A stretch of 64,000 nt of DNA from Takakia lepidozioides (GCA_030704615.1 CM060732.1:63719053-63783052); one strand, 5' to 3'; numbered from the stretch's first letter, positions 11,970-22,820 are shown. Numbers and translations are program-made. The notes: generated by a model not told the origin, from the letters alone.

Positions 11970-13771
11970 CTATCTGTGGCCCTTGCACTCCAGGCAAATG
12001 TCAAAGTGAGAGGAATACCTCTCAATATGGATGCCGAGGAGGTTGCCCTCGACATCAATGACTGCCCCACCTGACGAGTTGGGGAAGGAGCTGTAATCAG
12101 CACCGACGCGCTCCCTGCTCAGGTCCGTCGATATGACTCCATGTAAGGTAGTTGATTTCTTCACCTCAACTCCGGACTCATCCACGAGTTGAGGGAAGGA
12201 AATCAAGGTAACCTCATTGCCTACAGCAAAATTAAACAAAAGAAAACATGTTATTCAAGCTATCATGTAGCTTTGCTTACACAACAAAAGGAGAGAAAGA
12301 ATTCATGCCATGATTGTGGAGGTAAGGCTCCTAACAGCTTACCTGGGGTGAGGCTGTACAGTGATGAAGAGATAAGGAGAAATGACCAAGTCATGTCTCC
12401 CTCCACTTTGAAGCATGAGATGTCATGACGGGGCAAGGACAGAAGATGATGTACCCTGCACCCGCTGACCCTCAACATGTCCGGGTAGATGACCCCACTG
12501 AAAAACAGAAGAGAACATTAGAACCTTGTTGCTGCATCCAATTTGAGAATTTGAAACTCACTACAGTACCCTTGGCAGCAAATCTAGCTCTAACAGTGAG
12601 GGGTTTTCTAAAGAATGAAAGGACACCGTAGAAAAAACTGTTCCTATGATTCAAGACAGCCCTAATGAATAGGAGTATATCACAAAGGGTTACAACGCTC
12701 CCATTAGTTCTTCTGAGATTGGATCTTAAAACAAAATCACATTAATTTCGGAATTTCACAAGAACATGGCGAAAGTAGGTCAGCCATGTGTGAGGCAGGT
12801 TTATGAAATGGGTCCATTCTAGAATATCCAGCAGATGCATGTTGTTGTCACAATGGAAACGAATGTCAATGTGCACCTCTGTTCACTGACTTTGAAACCT
12901 TGAGGGTGAGCCAAAAGCCCAGGAACTTTTGGGGTCTAGTTATTGGGCAAATCACACACAGCAAATTGATGGTTGTGTGAAGGGATTTTCTAGAGGATAT
13001 CTGGAAACCCCAGATCAATTGTTTGTTTGAAGGTAAGTCGTACTACCGGCGTCAGCCCCTCTGGCAAAGATAGTTTTGTCCATTCGTGTTCCGCCCAAAC
13101 TAGGCGTGGGGTCAATGGCCACGAGGCTATGTCAAGCAACGTCTTATAGATACATTCTATCACAAAAGCAGTTCTCTTTCAGGAATCAGTCAATAAGGGA
13201 ATCTTATAGTGGTACTCCATGGAAAAAGCCGATCTCTCCTGTGTGTCTCTCCAGACAGCTCTTTTGTTGAAGATTCCACATCTCAACCTCCATCAATAAA
13301 ACACAAGTCGAGCTCTTCCAGACTATTGAATAAGTGCTAAGCATTGGACCACTCTGGGTGTATACAAGACTGGCAAAAATGTACAATCTGTGGAGAGTTG
13401 GTCGCTCTGAGTACTTTCACTGTAGGCTTGGCTTAGATGGGAGCCTGTGTACTGCTTTACCTGCATTTGTGCGCTTCCGTTTGTTAGTGGCCTCTATGCT
13501 TGAATCAACTGGGGAAATGTGGTACACATATTTTGTTCGTGTGAGGGGCTCATCGTGGTCTTGGGTAAGGACGCCCTTGGTCCCTTCCCACTCCTGCAGT
13601 GCCCCGACACCGCACTTGCGTTGCAGGGACCGCTTCAGGGACCGCTTCATGCTCTTTGCTGTTGTTCCCTCCTCCACAGTAACTAGAACATTCCCCGCAA
13701 CATCATACACGGTGATGCTCTCCACCTGCACCTGCTTCCTCTTCTGACTCCTAGTCCCCAATATGTTGAAC
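11970..13771 (-). CDS. Trypsin-like serine protease with a novel N-terminal domain, copy 1 (partial model)
   Basis: Three minus-strand exons are visible. Exon a, 13771-13461, follows acceptor TTTGCTGTAG and ends at GCAG|GTAAAG; it encodes QVESITVYDVAGNVLVTVEE, EWEGTKGVLTQDHDEPLTRT and KYVYHISPVDSS. Exon b, about 12497-12335, encodes LSLPRHDISCFKVEGD, which fits the catalytic Asp strand. Exon c, 12228-11970, encodes NEVTLISFPQLVDESG and ADYSSFPNSSGGAVIDVEGN, the catalytic Ser region, then LLGIHIE and a stop. The junction b-c is phase-consistent (CCA G|GC AAT). The exon with the catalytic His, visible in copy 2 at 63264-63352, was not found between a and b; that interval is occupied by a dispersed repeat. 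The N-terminal domain has a beta-grasp-like strand pattern, which is only an inference. Further 5' exons probably lie beyond 13771. Confidence 0.62.
12868..13190 (+). repeat. Dispersed exon-carrying repeat, copy A
   Basis: Shares with copies at 31325-31800 and 38532-38940 a block that reads as a splice-donor-terminated exon (PLFTDFETL, then RDFLEDIWKPQINCLFEG before GTAAGT). The exon is followed by a conserved noncoding block ending near 13157 with the words CCCAAACTAGGCG, GGGGTCAATGGCCACGAGG and CAACGTCTTATAGATACAT. It lies inside the intron between exons a and b of the protease gene, in the opposite orientation. The reading frame of this copy is damaged. Confidence 0.55.
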
Positions 13772-13988
13772 CTACAGCAAACGATGATAAACAAAAATCA
13801 ATGCAGTTTACATGTGTGTCACTACCAATGTAATTGAGCAAACGACTACCCCTCAAAGCATGAACCAGTCGATTCAATATGGCACACTTACAACTAGAAA
13901 CGAACTAGAAACGAACACAAAGGTGACGGAGAGCAACGGAGTACTTACTTGCATTTGTTTGTTCTAGTCCGAACGACGGGGTTGAAAG

Positions 13989-14107
13989 CAGCTAACTACG
14001 GCTACAGCGAGGTTTGGGCGCACAAGCAACTCTTGGACTACCTCCAGCGCATGGATATGTTTCACTTCATCACCCTAGTGGCCAAACACATGGAGAACAA
14101 CAGATGA
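13989..14107 (+). other. Possible isolated C-terminal exon
   Basis: After an AG at 13988 the plus strand reads 39 codons (YGYSEVWAHKQLLDYLQRMD, then FHFITLVAKHMENNR) to a TGA. The amino-acid composition looks like a real protein rather than noise, but I do not recognise the family and no partner exon was found upstream. Confidence 0.22.
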
Positions 14108-14855
14108 GTCTCAAAACATCTGACAATTTGTCTCCAGCTCTCTCATTGTGATCATTTCATGCTCTGAAATTTAGCTGCCCATTTCGATTGCCTTCATTAG
14201 AAATCTCCCCGTCTGAATTCCCCACAACGACTTTGAGAAGATATTTTAATTATGTCGTCACGACAGGATTTGGCGAGTACACTGCTTGCACAAAGTAGAG
14301 ACAGAACAACAGGTGAGACAACCATGTTCAAAGGCTGCTAATTCTTGGCAGAGGCATTCAGATACTAAGATACCAAGGCTAGGCTGCGGGCCCTCGCAAG
14401 GCACTCCGTCTTTGGAATGCATGTAAGAATGATAAGGGTTCTCTTTGTTTTTTCGAATTCTGTTGGTCTCAAGTGGGCCCTACCTCTCTCACCAGTCATT
14501 TGTTTACAGAAATTTCCTCTGGAGCTTGCTTTTGTCCAGAAGCCTCTTGTACTCACCACAATTTGTCTTCTCTCGAACGCAGCGCGGAAATCAAACGCTT
14601 ATATCCGGCTTCACTCGCCCTTCCCGCCTTCCTCAGCCACTCATCACAATGCTGTTATCACAATTGGACCTAGACGTTAAGTTCTCAAGCGAGAAACCGC
14701 ACCTCCAAGTGCAATTGTGAGACAGGTTGAGAGATTCACAAAGATGATGAAACCCTGTAAGACTTTATTTACAACATGTACAATGGGTGAACCGGCATAT
14801 GATGTGAAGTTCCCAAAAAAGGGGGGGAGGAACAAGAAACAAGAGAAGAAAACAA

Positions 14856-14943
14856 AAAGCTATAGTAAGCTACTCAGCTAGAGAAAAAAAACAAAAGCTA
14901 TAGTAAGCTACTCAATCAGAAGCTATAGTAAACTACTCAAGCA
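14856..14943. repeat. Short tandem repeat, three units
   Basis: The word AGCTATAGTAAGCTACTCA occurs three times at a spacing of about 30 bases, the third with one substitution, separated by A-rich linkers. It lies immediately 3' of the LINE remnant (which reads on the minus strand) and may represent that element's repetitive tail. Confidence 0.7.
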
Positions 14944-16575
14944 GAGCGACCCTCCCAGCCAACAGCCTGGAGGAGATCAGGCAAGGAGATAGGCAAAGTG
15001 TCAGGTAGAGGCGGAAGACGAGATGACGCGGAGCTAGCCACATCAGCCCGATGCAAAATAGAGATGGCTTGTGCTCTCTGCAAAGCAACTGAAACACGTT
15101 GTCGATAGTAGGCGACAAGGACGGAGGCATGTGGGATGCCAGTGGACCCGCTCTTGGCTGCATGATGTGCACATGTCTGCAGGAAATCGTCGAAGTGGCG
15201 GTGCAATGAGCCAAATATTTCGACCGCCAGTGGAAGAAATGTGTCGGTGGGGTGACGATCGTTGTAGTCGCGCTCTTTGGTCTGGGCTGCTACAGTGGCT
15301 GCCATGCCTGATGTGGTAGCTGCGCGAGATAGCAGATCCGCTCGAGTGGGGTCGGCGAGAAGAACGACATCTGCTAAGGTACGCAAAACCATCTCTAGAT
15401 AGGACGATGTCAACACGGCGGGTAGAGTGGGACGTGAGCGTGGGACGTGAGCGTGGGTCGTAGATGTGGTTGCTCACGCAGTACATGATACCCTGCCTCC
15501 CGAACAATAGATGTCACCGCATCACGAACCATATCATGAGACGCAGTGCGCTCCACATGGACAGCGGAGGAGATGGATGGCAAGGTCATCGATGGGCTGA
15601 AGACAGACGCAGCGCTGAAGGCCCAATGTCGAAGGATGAGGCAAACCAAGTCGAAGGCGGAGCGCAGTAGTGAAAATAGGGGATGAGAGGCGAAAATGTG
15701 CGATAGTGGGTCGTGCTGTCAACCATGCCCCTGCTCCGGGTCCTGCGCATGATAAAAGCCGGGCTCGATGCAACTCAGAAGAAGCACTTTAGAGCATGCC
15801 AGAAAAGGAATGACGGTGCACGCGCTCGGAAATGGACTCCTGAAGATGGTCGAGGCCTTGAGCAACCAACTGCTCAAATGGTGGTAGACATGCTCGCGCC
15901 GGTGCCGGAAGAAGATCTCGTGCAGAGCGGAGATGCTGCTGGAAGGGTAAAATGTCACTGTCGACATGTGCAACGGCGTCCATAAGGATGAGACGATGGT
16001 CACAGAGGAAATCGTGAAGCGAGGGCTGGCGCCACCAATGCCCAACTGCCGAGGAAAAGCTGACGGTAGTGACAGTGGACAAAAGACCCACACCACTGGA
16101 AGAGATGGGCAAGGTGGCTTGTTGTCGTGGCAAAAGTCCCTGAGCACCCTCCAGAGCTCCTGGTCCTAACTATCTCCCGAAGATAGTCATCATGGTAGTA
16201 TCAAACCCAGATAAGAGGTGTAGGAAATATGGGCTGGGTGGAACAGTGCGCAAGAGATATGAGGGACGTTGAATGAAACATTTGGTCAAGATTCCATATG
16301 CTACCTGTACATCTCCGAGCCTAGGAAGGAGATCGGCGTGGGTGGCATCCTGGTGGAGTGCATCTTCCAAGAATGACGTTGTGAACTGGGTGGTGCCAAA
16401 AGGGACTCCCAGGATTCTGATGCCATTGGGCGGAGCAATGAAGTGAGCACGGAGGACAAAATCTGCAGGGAGACCGGACGGAGACCACACCGCACATTTG
16501 CGAGGTTGCACTGAAAGGCCCAAGAGGTAGCACCAAGGCTTAATCCCCGCAGCACCCGAGTGAAGCCTCAAACTG
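14930..16575 (-). mobile_element. Decayed LINE (reverse transcriptase C-terminal half)
   Basis: The minus strand carries the 3' half of a non-LTR retrotransposon ORF2 in several broken frames. Near 16500-16350: LSVQPRKCAVWSPSGLP and GIRILGVPFGTTQF, the RT thumb region. At 15770-15600: GAGAWLTARPTIAHFRLSS and FTTALRLRLGLP. At 15416-14937: ADPTRADLLSRAATTSG, RDYNDRHPTDTFLPLAVEIF and YYRQRVSVALQRAQAI. The palm with the catalytic YxDD is absent, so it is 5'-truncated as LINE copies usually are. Frame changes are needed between the pieces, so the copy is dead. Confidence 0.75.
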
Positions 16576-17973
16576 GCAGCAGTATAAGGCCCAATTTAGA
16601 GTACCGCCTAAAACTGACTACCACCCAATTTAGACTACTTACGGGCCTCTTTTTCCGCTCATTCAGGGAATAATTCACTAGGGCTTGGCATATGCGAGAT
16701 ATTTCATGGTATATTCGATTGTGCTCACCTGCTACCCAACCTCCAATCCTTCAGCAAATTACTAGGGGCTTGCTTTGATGCAGGGGATGGATTGAAAATG
16801 TAATGAATTTTCAACTTCACAATATACCCTCACCCATCCGAGTCTCCCAAGAGATGTAAAAGTGGTTGTGTGCACCCTTCAAATCCATAAAAAAAACCAG
16901 TTTCGAGTTTCGACCATTAGCTTCATACCTTGTCTATATGAGGATCTCTGAAGGGCAGCCATGTCTAAGTATAACGTCATCAAGGAAGAATTCTATTGTC
17001 CAGGACAGAATACGGGCTAATGAGACATGTAAGTATCACCCACACAGTGTGTGTGCTTAATAGGGGACCTTGACCCTCACAAGCTCCTTCAGTAAGTGCA
17101 GTGTTGTCTGTTATTTTTCTTATTTTTCCTGTGTGCATGTAGCGAAGTAGGCAACTCGCCAAAGTTTTATCCAAATTTGCAAATGCACACATTGATAGAC
17201 ACTAAGGCAAATGGAATCTGGCAAACTTCTCATGTTCTTGTGGTGTGCACCAGGTCAATTGGCAAAGAGCGTAAAACAAATCTGCATGCAGGAGTTCTCA
17301 TATTCTTCACAGTGGTTGGACAACAGGTTTAATAAGGTGAGGCTAGCTTCCTAATTAAGAATGCAATCGGCAGAAGCTGGCATGCAGATGTTTGTGGGCT
17401 GGAATTTATCTTCACTTGCTCAAATTAATGAGGATTCTGGTCTTTGTCTGAAAAGCAGCTTGTTCCTACTTTTCCTGCTAATAGGTTGTTTTTCGGCACT
17501 AACCGGGCATGAAAGTAGTTTGTTCAAGGTTTTTGCCTGCTATTGAACATTATGCTTGAAGCTTTGATGGTCGCAAGGATGTGATTGCAGGTGCAGCTGC
17601 TCAGGTGTACGCAGCTGGTTTTCACAGAGAGGTCCAAAATCACCAGATCACTTCAGACACAAGCTCATGAAGGAGCTCCTTTGTATTGAGAGTTGGTGGA
17701 ACCGTCCGAGGCTAGCTGCCACCCCCATGCACCGTCCATTTCAAGCTGGAGGGAGGCCAAAGGGGGCTGGTTCTTGGAATTGCCGCCGCCAGATGGTGTC
17801 TAACAAGCTTACTCCAGAGACTGGAAAGATGAGTGAATACCCTTGGAACCCATTTCGCCAAACATGGCAGAAATCTGGGATTGTGGGTCCAAGACCCTTA
17901 GCCCACCATGCTTTCTCTTCTGAGAAATCTGGGCCCAACTGTGGCGCCCCAAATCAAGTTTCGCACCAGATAT
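16576..17973. other. Intergenic DNA, nothing recognised
   Basis: No family-like ORF on either strand. A short stretch near 17590-17640 weakly resembles 9720-9815. Otherwise no repeats or RNA genes were seen. Confidence 0.4.
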
Positions 17974-18430
17974 TTAATTTTTAAGGTGAAAGGAGCTCCA
18001 ATAGGAGAATTTCATTTTCAGCCCAGAAGATTCACAGAAACTGCCAAGAGCGTTCAGAATCACGGAGGAAACATTTGAACTGGAACTATTGTCAATGTAC
18101 AGGGTAGCCTTGTCAGCGTATAAGGAGGATCTGATAGAAGAAGAAGGGTCCAAGGACAAGGAGTGAGGAATGATCAAACCCCAAGAGTCATTCCTTTTAT
18201 CCATGAGGTGGCCTAAGCCATCTGCAGCAATCAGAAAAAGAAAAGGGCCAAGGGGCAACCCTGTCTGACTGACTTGAAAAGCGGGACAGATTTAGAAAGT
18301 GCTCCGTTTATCAACGCCCTGCTGGAAGCTGAGCAATCTAGGAGAATACCAATCCAGGTTAAAATCCCAAAGCCTCCAAGGCACCAAGCAAATAATTCCA
18401 GTTGATGTTATTGAAGGCCTTCGAAGGCCC
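17974..18430 (-). mobile_element. LINE reverse transcriptase palm fragment
   Basis: The minus strand reads KAFNNINWNYLLGALEALGF (18424-18365), the RT motif that is usually KAFDxxxW, then a stop and a frame change, then VRQGCPLGPFLFLIAADGLG and SSLYADKATLYIDNSSS, where the usual catalytic YADD has become YADK. A residual SGLKMKFS marks the following strand. The catalytic mutation, stop and frame change show a dead fragment. It is cut off near 17974 without the downstream thumb or zf-RVT region. Confidence 0.8.
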
Positions 18431-18621
18431 TACAACTTGGTTGTCAATGATAGGAAGCGTAAGTATGGTATGGTGTCTCTTGACCCCCAAGGACTACTGC
18501 TTCTTGCGGGAAGGCATACAGCTTCCTGACACCACTTCCTAGGTGGTATATGTCTAGGGAATTCCAAAAAGGCCTTGATGTGAAATGCATCGCAATTCAC
18601 TTGATCACCCCCTAGAAGTGC

Positions 18622-18830
18622 GCAATTCAATTGAATTGCAAGGGCAATTCAATTGAACTAACCCTAATTTGCAATTCAATTGAATTGTCGGCACACGATT
18701 CAATTGAATTGCGAATTGGCAATTCAATTGAATTGCAGTCAACAATTCAATCGAATTGTCAACTCGCAATTCAATTGAATCGCTAGTTGGCAATTCAATT
18801 GAATTGCTGACTACAATTCAATTGAATTGT
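18622..18830. repeat. Array of a 16-bp perfect palindrome, left arm (9 units)
   Basis: CAATTCAATTGAATTG, itself a perfect palindrome, recurs nine times (about six exact, the others with one or a few changes) with variable 4-12 base linkers. The array is part of the left arm of the foldback element. Confidence 0.9.
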
Positions 18831-19611
18831 AATCTATAATTTTTTAACTTATTTCTGTATATAATATATATGTATATATTTAAATTATACATATATACAT
18901 ACACAGGTATAAGCTAAAAATATATGTTGCCTGTCTATTCTTGCTGTCCGTCTGTCAATCCTTTGCCCGTGGTAAAGGCTTAAGCCCAAGATAAGCCTAA
19001 GGGAGAGCGAGAGAGGGAGAGAGAGAGAGGGGAAGTCACGAAGCGCTTGTAAAAGCGGGATTGTCTCTCTTTGTGGATGTTGGTGCCAATATATGGCTAT
19101 GTACATATACCAAACATGATACCAATGTAAGAGTATCAACGTGTAAGAGTTTGATATATTAAACTTATATAGAACATACATCCCAACTTCAACATGATAC
19201 CTTTGTAAGGGTATCGAAATTTTTGATAATTCTCAAGATGAACATATTTTTTGTTTTCTTTGTCATGGGCCAGATACTAGTGTTAGGGGACTACATGGTG
19301 ATGGAGGGGAAGCCTTTCATCAATTGTCAGGTTTGATTTTGTTTGTTTTTTTCGGAGCCAGCCATGTTTCTTTTGCCACTGAATCACAGGAAGCTGCTGA
19401 TCTGTCTCCGTCTCTGGCTCTCCCTTTCTCGCTGAGGCTGAGGGTGGTTTCACAACTCCACAATTTCCTCAAGGGCACAAGAAAGAGGGCCAGCAAGAAT
19501 AGACGGGCAACATGTATTTTTAGTTTATACTCTTATATGTGTATAAATATAATTTGAATATATACATGTACATATATATTATATACAAAAATAAGTTAAA
19601 AAATATAGATT

Positions 19612-19728
19612 ACAATTCAATTGAATTGCCAATTCGCAATTCAGTTGAATCGTGTGCCGACAATTCAATTGAATTGCAAATTAGGGTTAGTTCAATTGAA
19701 TTGCCCTTGCAATTCAATTGAATTGCGC
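19612..19728. repeat. Array of the same 16-bp palindrome, right arm (5 units)
   Basis: Five units of CAATTCAATTGAATTG, in the mirror order of the left arm. Compared with the left arm, about four inner units are missing, so the arms differ in length while the outer units and linkers correspond one to one. Confidence 0.88.
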
Positions 19729-20439
19729 ACTTTTAGGGGGTGATCAAGTGAATTGCGATGCATTTCACATCAAGGCCTTTTTGGAATTCCCTATGTGTCC
19801 CTTACCACAACTTGGATTTCTATAGTACCTTATACGTACCTACCATGTATCTATAGAATATTATCTAGCAGCGAACCGTATGCAACGTCGGACAAGGATC
19901 AGTGGCTTCCCCCTCCCTCTGCTTTTCCAAAAGAGTAGGAGACCCCCCAGGGGACCCCCCTGTCGGGAGGACCATAAACAATCCACGATGGTTGAGGTAA
20001 AAAAAAATACGTGAATATGTAGCCCAAGTTTCATTTCAAAACATTTTAGCCACTAAGAAGATGGAATGACAAAGTGAGGGGCGGGTGGGAAAGGAGGGGA
20101 AGGACATGCAGATGACAGGAAAATGGGGGGCTTCATGAGTGGATAGGTGGGCCGGGGTGAGTTGTGGATGAACTAGACACAAGGGGATTGAATTTTTTCT
20201 TTTTCTTTTTTTCTTTTCTTTTTTGTTGTTTTTTAAGTGAGAGAGGGATGAAGGCCTCAAAAACTTTATAGTTGATGGACAAAAAAGGAAGATAATAGGA
20301 ATAATGTAAGAACTTAATGGACGCGTGTGATCTGACAGTACTTTCGTCGGATTCCGGCAACCTGGGCTCCTGTCAAATCCTCCCCACCCCATATTATCTC
20401 GGTTTCACTATTAAATACTTACGAATCCGAGAGGGTTGC

Positions 20440-20525
20440 AAGTTGTGGTGGGTAGCGTGATGGTAAGGTGATAGCAATGGAGGCGGTGAGGTTCTGGGTT
20501 CAATTCCTGATGGGAGGTTGTGGCA
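20440..20525 (+). repeat. tRNA-like SINE head
   Basis: GTGGTGGGTAGCGTGATGGT looks like the D-arm/A-box part of a tRNA, and GGTTCTGGGTTCAATTCCTG contains a good B box (GGTTCAATTCC) at a tRNA-like distance. No clean acceptor stem is formed, so this is a pol III-derived SINE promoter rather than a tRNA gene. Confidence 0.55.
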
Positions 20526-20527
20526 GT

Positions 20528-20751
20528 GTAACCCCGATCGATGTAACCCTCGGTAACCTCGATTTCTCATGTAACTCTGGTTGGTCCATTTTATACTTAG
20601 CCACATTTGGACTTAGTCAACTTTCGAGACCAAGTGTGGGTAACCCCGATCGATGTAACCCTCGGTAACCTCGATTTCTCATGTAACTCTGGTTGGTCCA
20701 TTTTATACTTAGCCACATTTGGACTTAGTCAACTTTCGAGACCAAGTGTGG
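20528..20751. repeat. Tandem duplication, 112-bp unit, two copies
   Basis: Two virtually identical 112-bp units, 20528-20639 and 20640-20751, each starting GTAACCCCGATCGATGTAAC and ending in ACCAAGTGTGG. The near identity indicates a recent duplication. Confidence 0.95.
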
Positions 20752-20782
20752 GGTACACCGGCTGGAGTTACATTCCATTCTG

Positions 20783-20950
20783 TGTAACCCCGAGTGGAGT
20801 TACACACCTCGTCGTGTAACCCGATGTAACCCCAAGTGGAGTTACACACCTCGTCGTGTAACCCGATGTAACCCCAAGTGGAGTTACACACCTCGTTGTG
20901 TAACCCGATGTAACCCCAAGTGGAGTTACTAACCTCGTCGTGTAACCCAG
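20783..20950. repeat. 42-bp tandem repeat, four units plus a partial fifth
   Basis: Units start at 20783, 20825, 20867 and 20909, each beginning TGTAACCCC(A/G)AGTGGAG and ending in GTGTAACCCGA or a variant. Each unit contains the inverted pair TGTAAC...GTTACA, so single units can form hairpins. A fifth, diverged unit starts at 20951. The unit length is a multiple of three, which produces a spurious repetitive ORF on the minus strand. Confidence 0.95.
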
Positions 20951-21361
20951 TGTAACCCCGACTGGAGTTGACACTCCATCAGTCCCATGTCACCCTCAAG
21001 AGAGGGTGGGGAAGATTTGACATGCCAGAAACCGGCGTACCATCCTGTCAGAGGTTGCACGTGTACATTAAGTTCTTACATTATTCCTATTATCTTCCGA
21101 CAAAAACGGTCCAAAAAATACAATAGAGAAAAAAAATAACCTCTAAATGAGTGCCTGGAGGCTGATATCGGAAGGCGCAGCTTTGGAACCAAAAACTTTT
21201 CTTTTCTTGAAAGGGAAAAGACCTTGGCTGGAGGACAGCTCACAAATCAGAGAAAATAACCTCTTTCACAGTTTCATCGCCACGAAGGCGTAGAAAAGGA
21301 CACTGCCCAATGGAAGGGAGAGAAGAGTATACCACACCTGTCAAGTAGCAGGATTTGACTA

Positions 21362-21431
21362 GGATTTGACCCCAGGGCCCATAATCATGTAGGTGGCACT
21401 CAATGCACTAACCAACTGAGCTACTGACTGT
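21362..21431 (-). repeat. tRNA-derived SINE head (strong A box and B box)
   Basis: The minus strand reads AGTAGCTCAGTTGGTTAGTG, a textbook tRNA D-arm with A box, followed at the right distance by GGGGTCAAATCCTAG, a B box. The anticodon region (ACATGATTATG) does not form a clean stem, and the acceptor-stem halves do not pair convincingly. A SINE or tRNA pseudogene is therefore more likely than a working tRNA gene. Confidence 0.65.
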
Positions 21432-21662
21432 TGGTGGGAGTGAAATATTGATTGATCTAGTTCCTACGATTCTGGATTACATGAAAGATATATGGCACTG
21501 AAATGATTCAACATATCTAATTCTAATCTATCACTGTATTTTATTTTTATTTTTTTGTGTTTTTAAGATAACAGGGGACATGGGCCCTAGAAACATTTAT
21601 TGATAAAATCGAGGAAAAAATAACCTCGGAAAAACAACACCTTGAGGATGAGAAAGGGGACA

Positions 21663-22820
21663 CTATCCCATGACCCAAAAACTAAGAAGGCTGCTAGAGC
21701 TATGGATGAGTAGGTCCGCAGCTAGAGAAGCTAGAAAGTAGAATCTAGCGCCTAGAGGAGTCAAAGTAAGGGGGGGCTTTAGATTTGCCCTTCCTAAGGT
21801 GCTTGTGGTGCCAATTAACATATGATTCTTCAGGCTCAATAGATTTACGCTCGCTGATGGAACTGTCAATATGACGGGAAGCTATCGTTCCAAACAATCT
21901 TTGATTCACAGGCTCTTGTGCACAATCTCCCGCTTTGGCCCCAGAAGTTATCAAAGCTATTGAATAGCTGCACTCTCCTTCTCGTTGAACATCTAGTAGT
22001 AGCTGCACATAAAACACGCTAGGCCTTTCTTGCTTTAGACTTTAAGTCTAAGTGAACTATGCAACTTTCGTTTGGCACATGGTTGCACCCCCGAATAAAG
22101 AAAAGAACGCCTACACTTCCATATGTTCCAAAGGGTATGCGCTCTAAGAGCAGCCCATACCGGATAGTGGCTCCAAATTACCACTTTGTCCATATTAAGA
22201 CGCAGCACAGAGTTGAGAAAAGAGAAATCCGAAGGCCAGGTCTCATAGAATCTGTTGACAGCCCGCCAAACAAAGTAGTTCAAGGGACACTCAAGCAGCC
22301 AATGCTCTATAGACTCGGCACAACCCGAACTACCCAATGTGCAAAGGAGGGTCCAAAATGAAAGAGAAGAAGGTAAAGATACGGTTAACAATTTTCCAGA
22401 CCAGAACGACTTTTGCTACTCTATTTTTCCTCCACACCTCCTTCCAAATTAGTTGCCAGTCAGTGGGCAAGGTAGACAAGTGACGTCATCTAGAATTCCA
22501 TTTCGCAGTAAACATCACAGGGGTTTGAGGACGGAATATCCGAGCTAATGCACGATATACGCAAAGATGGCCGGGTCATGGCCACTAGACATCCCATTAC
22601 CTTTTGCACGGTCGAATTGCAGGTGTTGCAGGGGCGGAGAAACACCCAAGTGAAAAAATTAAAGTAATGTGCCATGTTGCCCGGAGGACCCTGGTTCCAT
22701 TTCCCCGACTGCCTACAAAAATCCCTGATCGCATAGAGGCCTGATCGGTCCTCAATAGTGGAGTAACAGGGGTGATAAAGAGCCCCATCAGTAGCAACCT
22801 TGAAGGAACAGAAGAGAGCT
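21663..22820 (-). mobile_element. LINE 3' fragment with zf-RVT region
   Basis: From 22391 down, the minus strand encodes a zf-RVT-like segment (PF13966): SIEHWLLECPLNYFVWRAVN, then WSHYPVWAALRAHTLWNIWK. Upstream (22820-22400) broken frames give GKWNQGPPGNMAHYFNFFTW and a region of similar style. From 22017 to 21663 a further ORF (ESYVNWHHKHLRKGK) may be the extreme C-terminus. It lies upstream of the RT fragment at 17974-18430 in the shared minus reading direction. That order is the reverse of an intact LINE, so the two are separate insertions or have been rearranged. Confidence 0.68.

Larger units (their letters stand above)
18557..19791. mobile_element. Foldback element with long inverted arms, about 1.24 kb
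   Basis: The outer ends are exact mirror copies: GGGAATTCCAAAAAGGCCTT from 18557, and its reverse complement ending at 19791, each bordered by TA (18555-18556 and 19792-19793). The arms continue inward through GTGAAATGCATCGCAATTCA, the palindrome array, an AT-rich block (TATATAATATATATGTA-like) and the word AGAATAGACGGGCAAC. The centre (about 18990-19480) is unique and encodes nothing. A TA duplication would suit a Tc1/mariner-type origin, but TA may equally be part of the arms. No transposase is present, so this would be non-autonomous. Confidence 0.85.
20281..21100. repeat. Inverted-repeat unit of about 820 bp
   Basis: The left arm (20281-about 20390) contains GGAAGATAATAGGAATAATG and TAAGAACTTAATGGACGCG, and later CTGTCAAATCCTCCCC. 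The right arm (about 21003-21100) carries the reverse complements in mirror order, with scattered mismatches. The inside holds a tRNA-like SINE head and two tandem repeat blocks. No transposase ORF is present, so this may be another non-autonomous element or a SINE/minisatellite cluster trapped between arms. Confidence 0.72.

Noticed and set aside
20783-20950. Regular repeats that could be mistaken for a CRISPR array
   Set aside because: The 42-bp units are directly abutting with no unique spacers, and the DNA is eukaryotic. It is a minisatellite.
20768-20974. Repetitive minus-strand ORF with a 14-residue repeat
   Set aside because: A by-product of a 42-bp tandem unit whose length is a multiple of three. 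No start context or homology.
21362-21431. Functional tRNA gene
   Set aside because: A and B boxes are good, but no paired acceptor stem or clean anticodon arm is visible. A SINE head or tRNA pseudogene is the better call.
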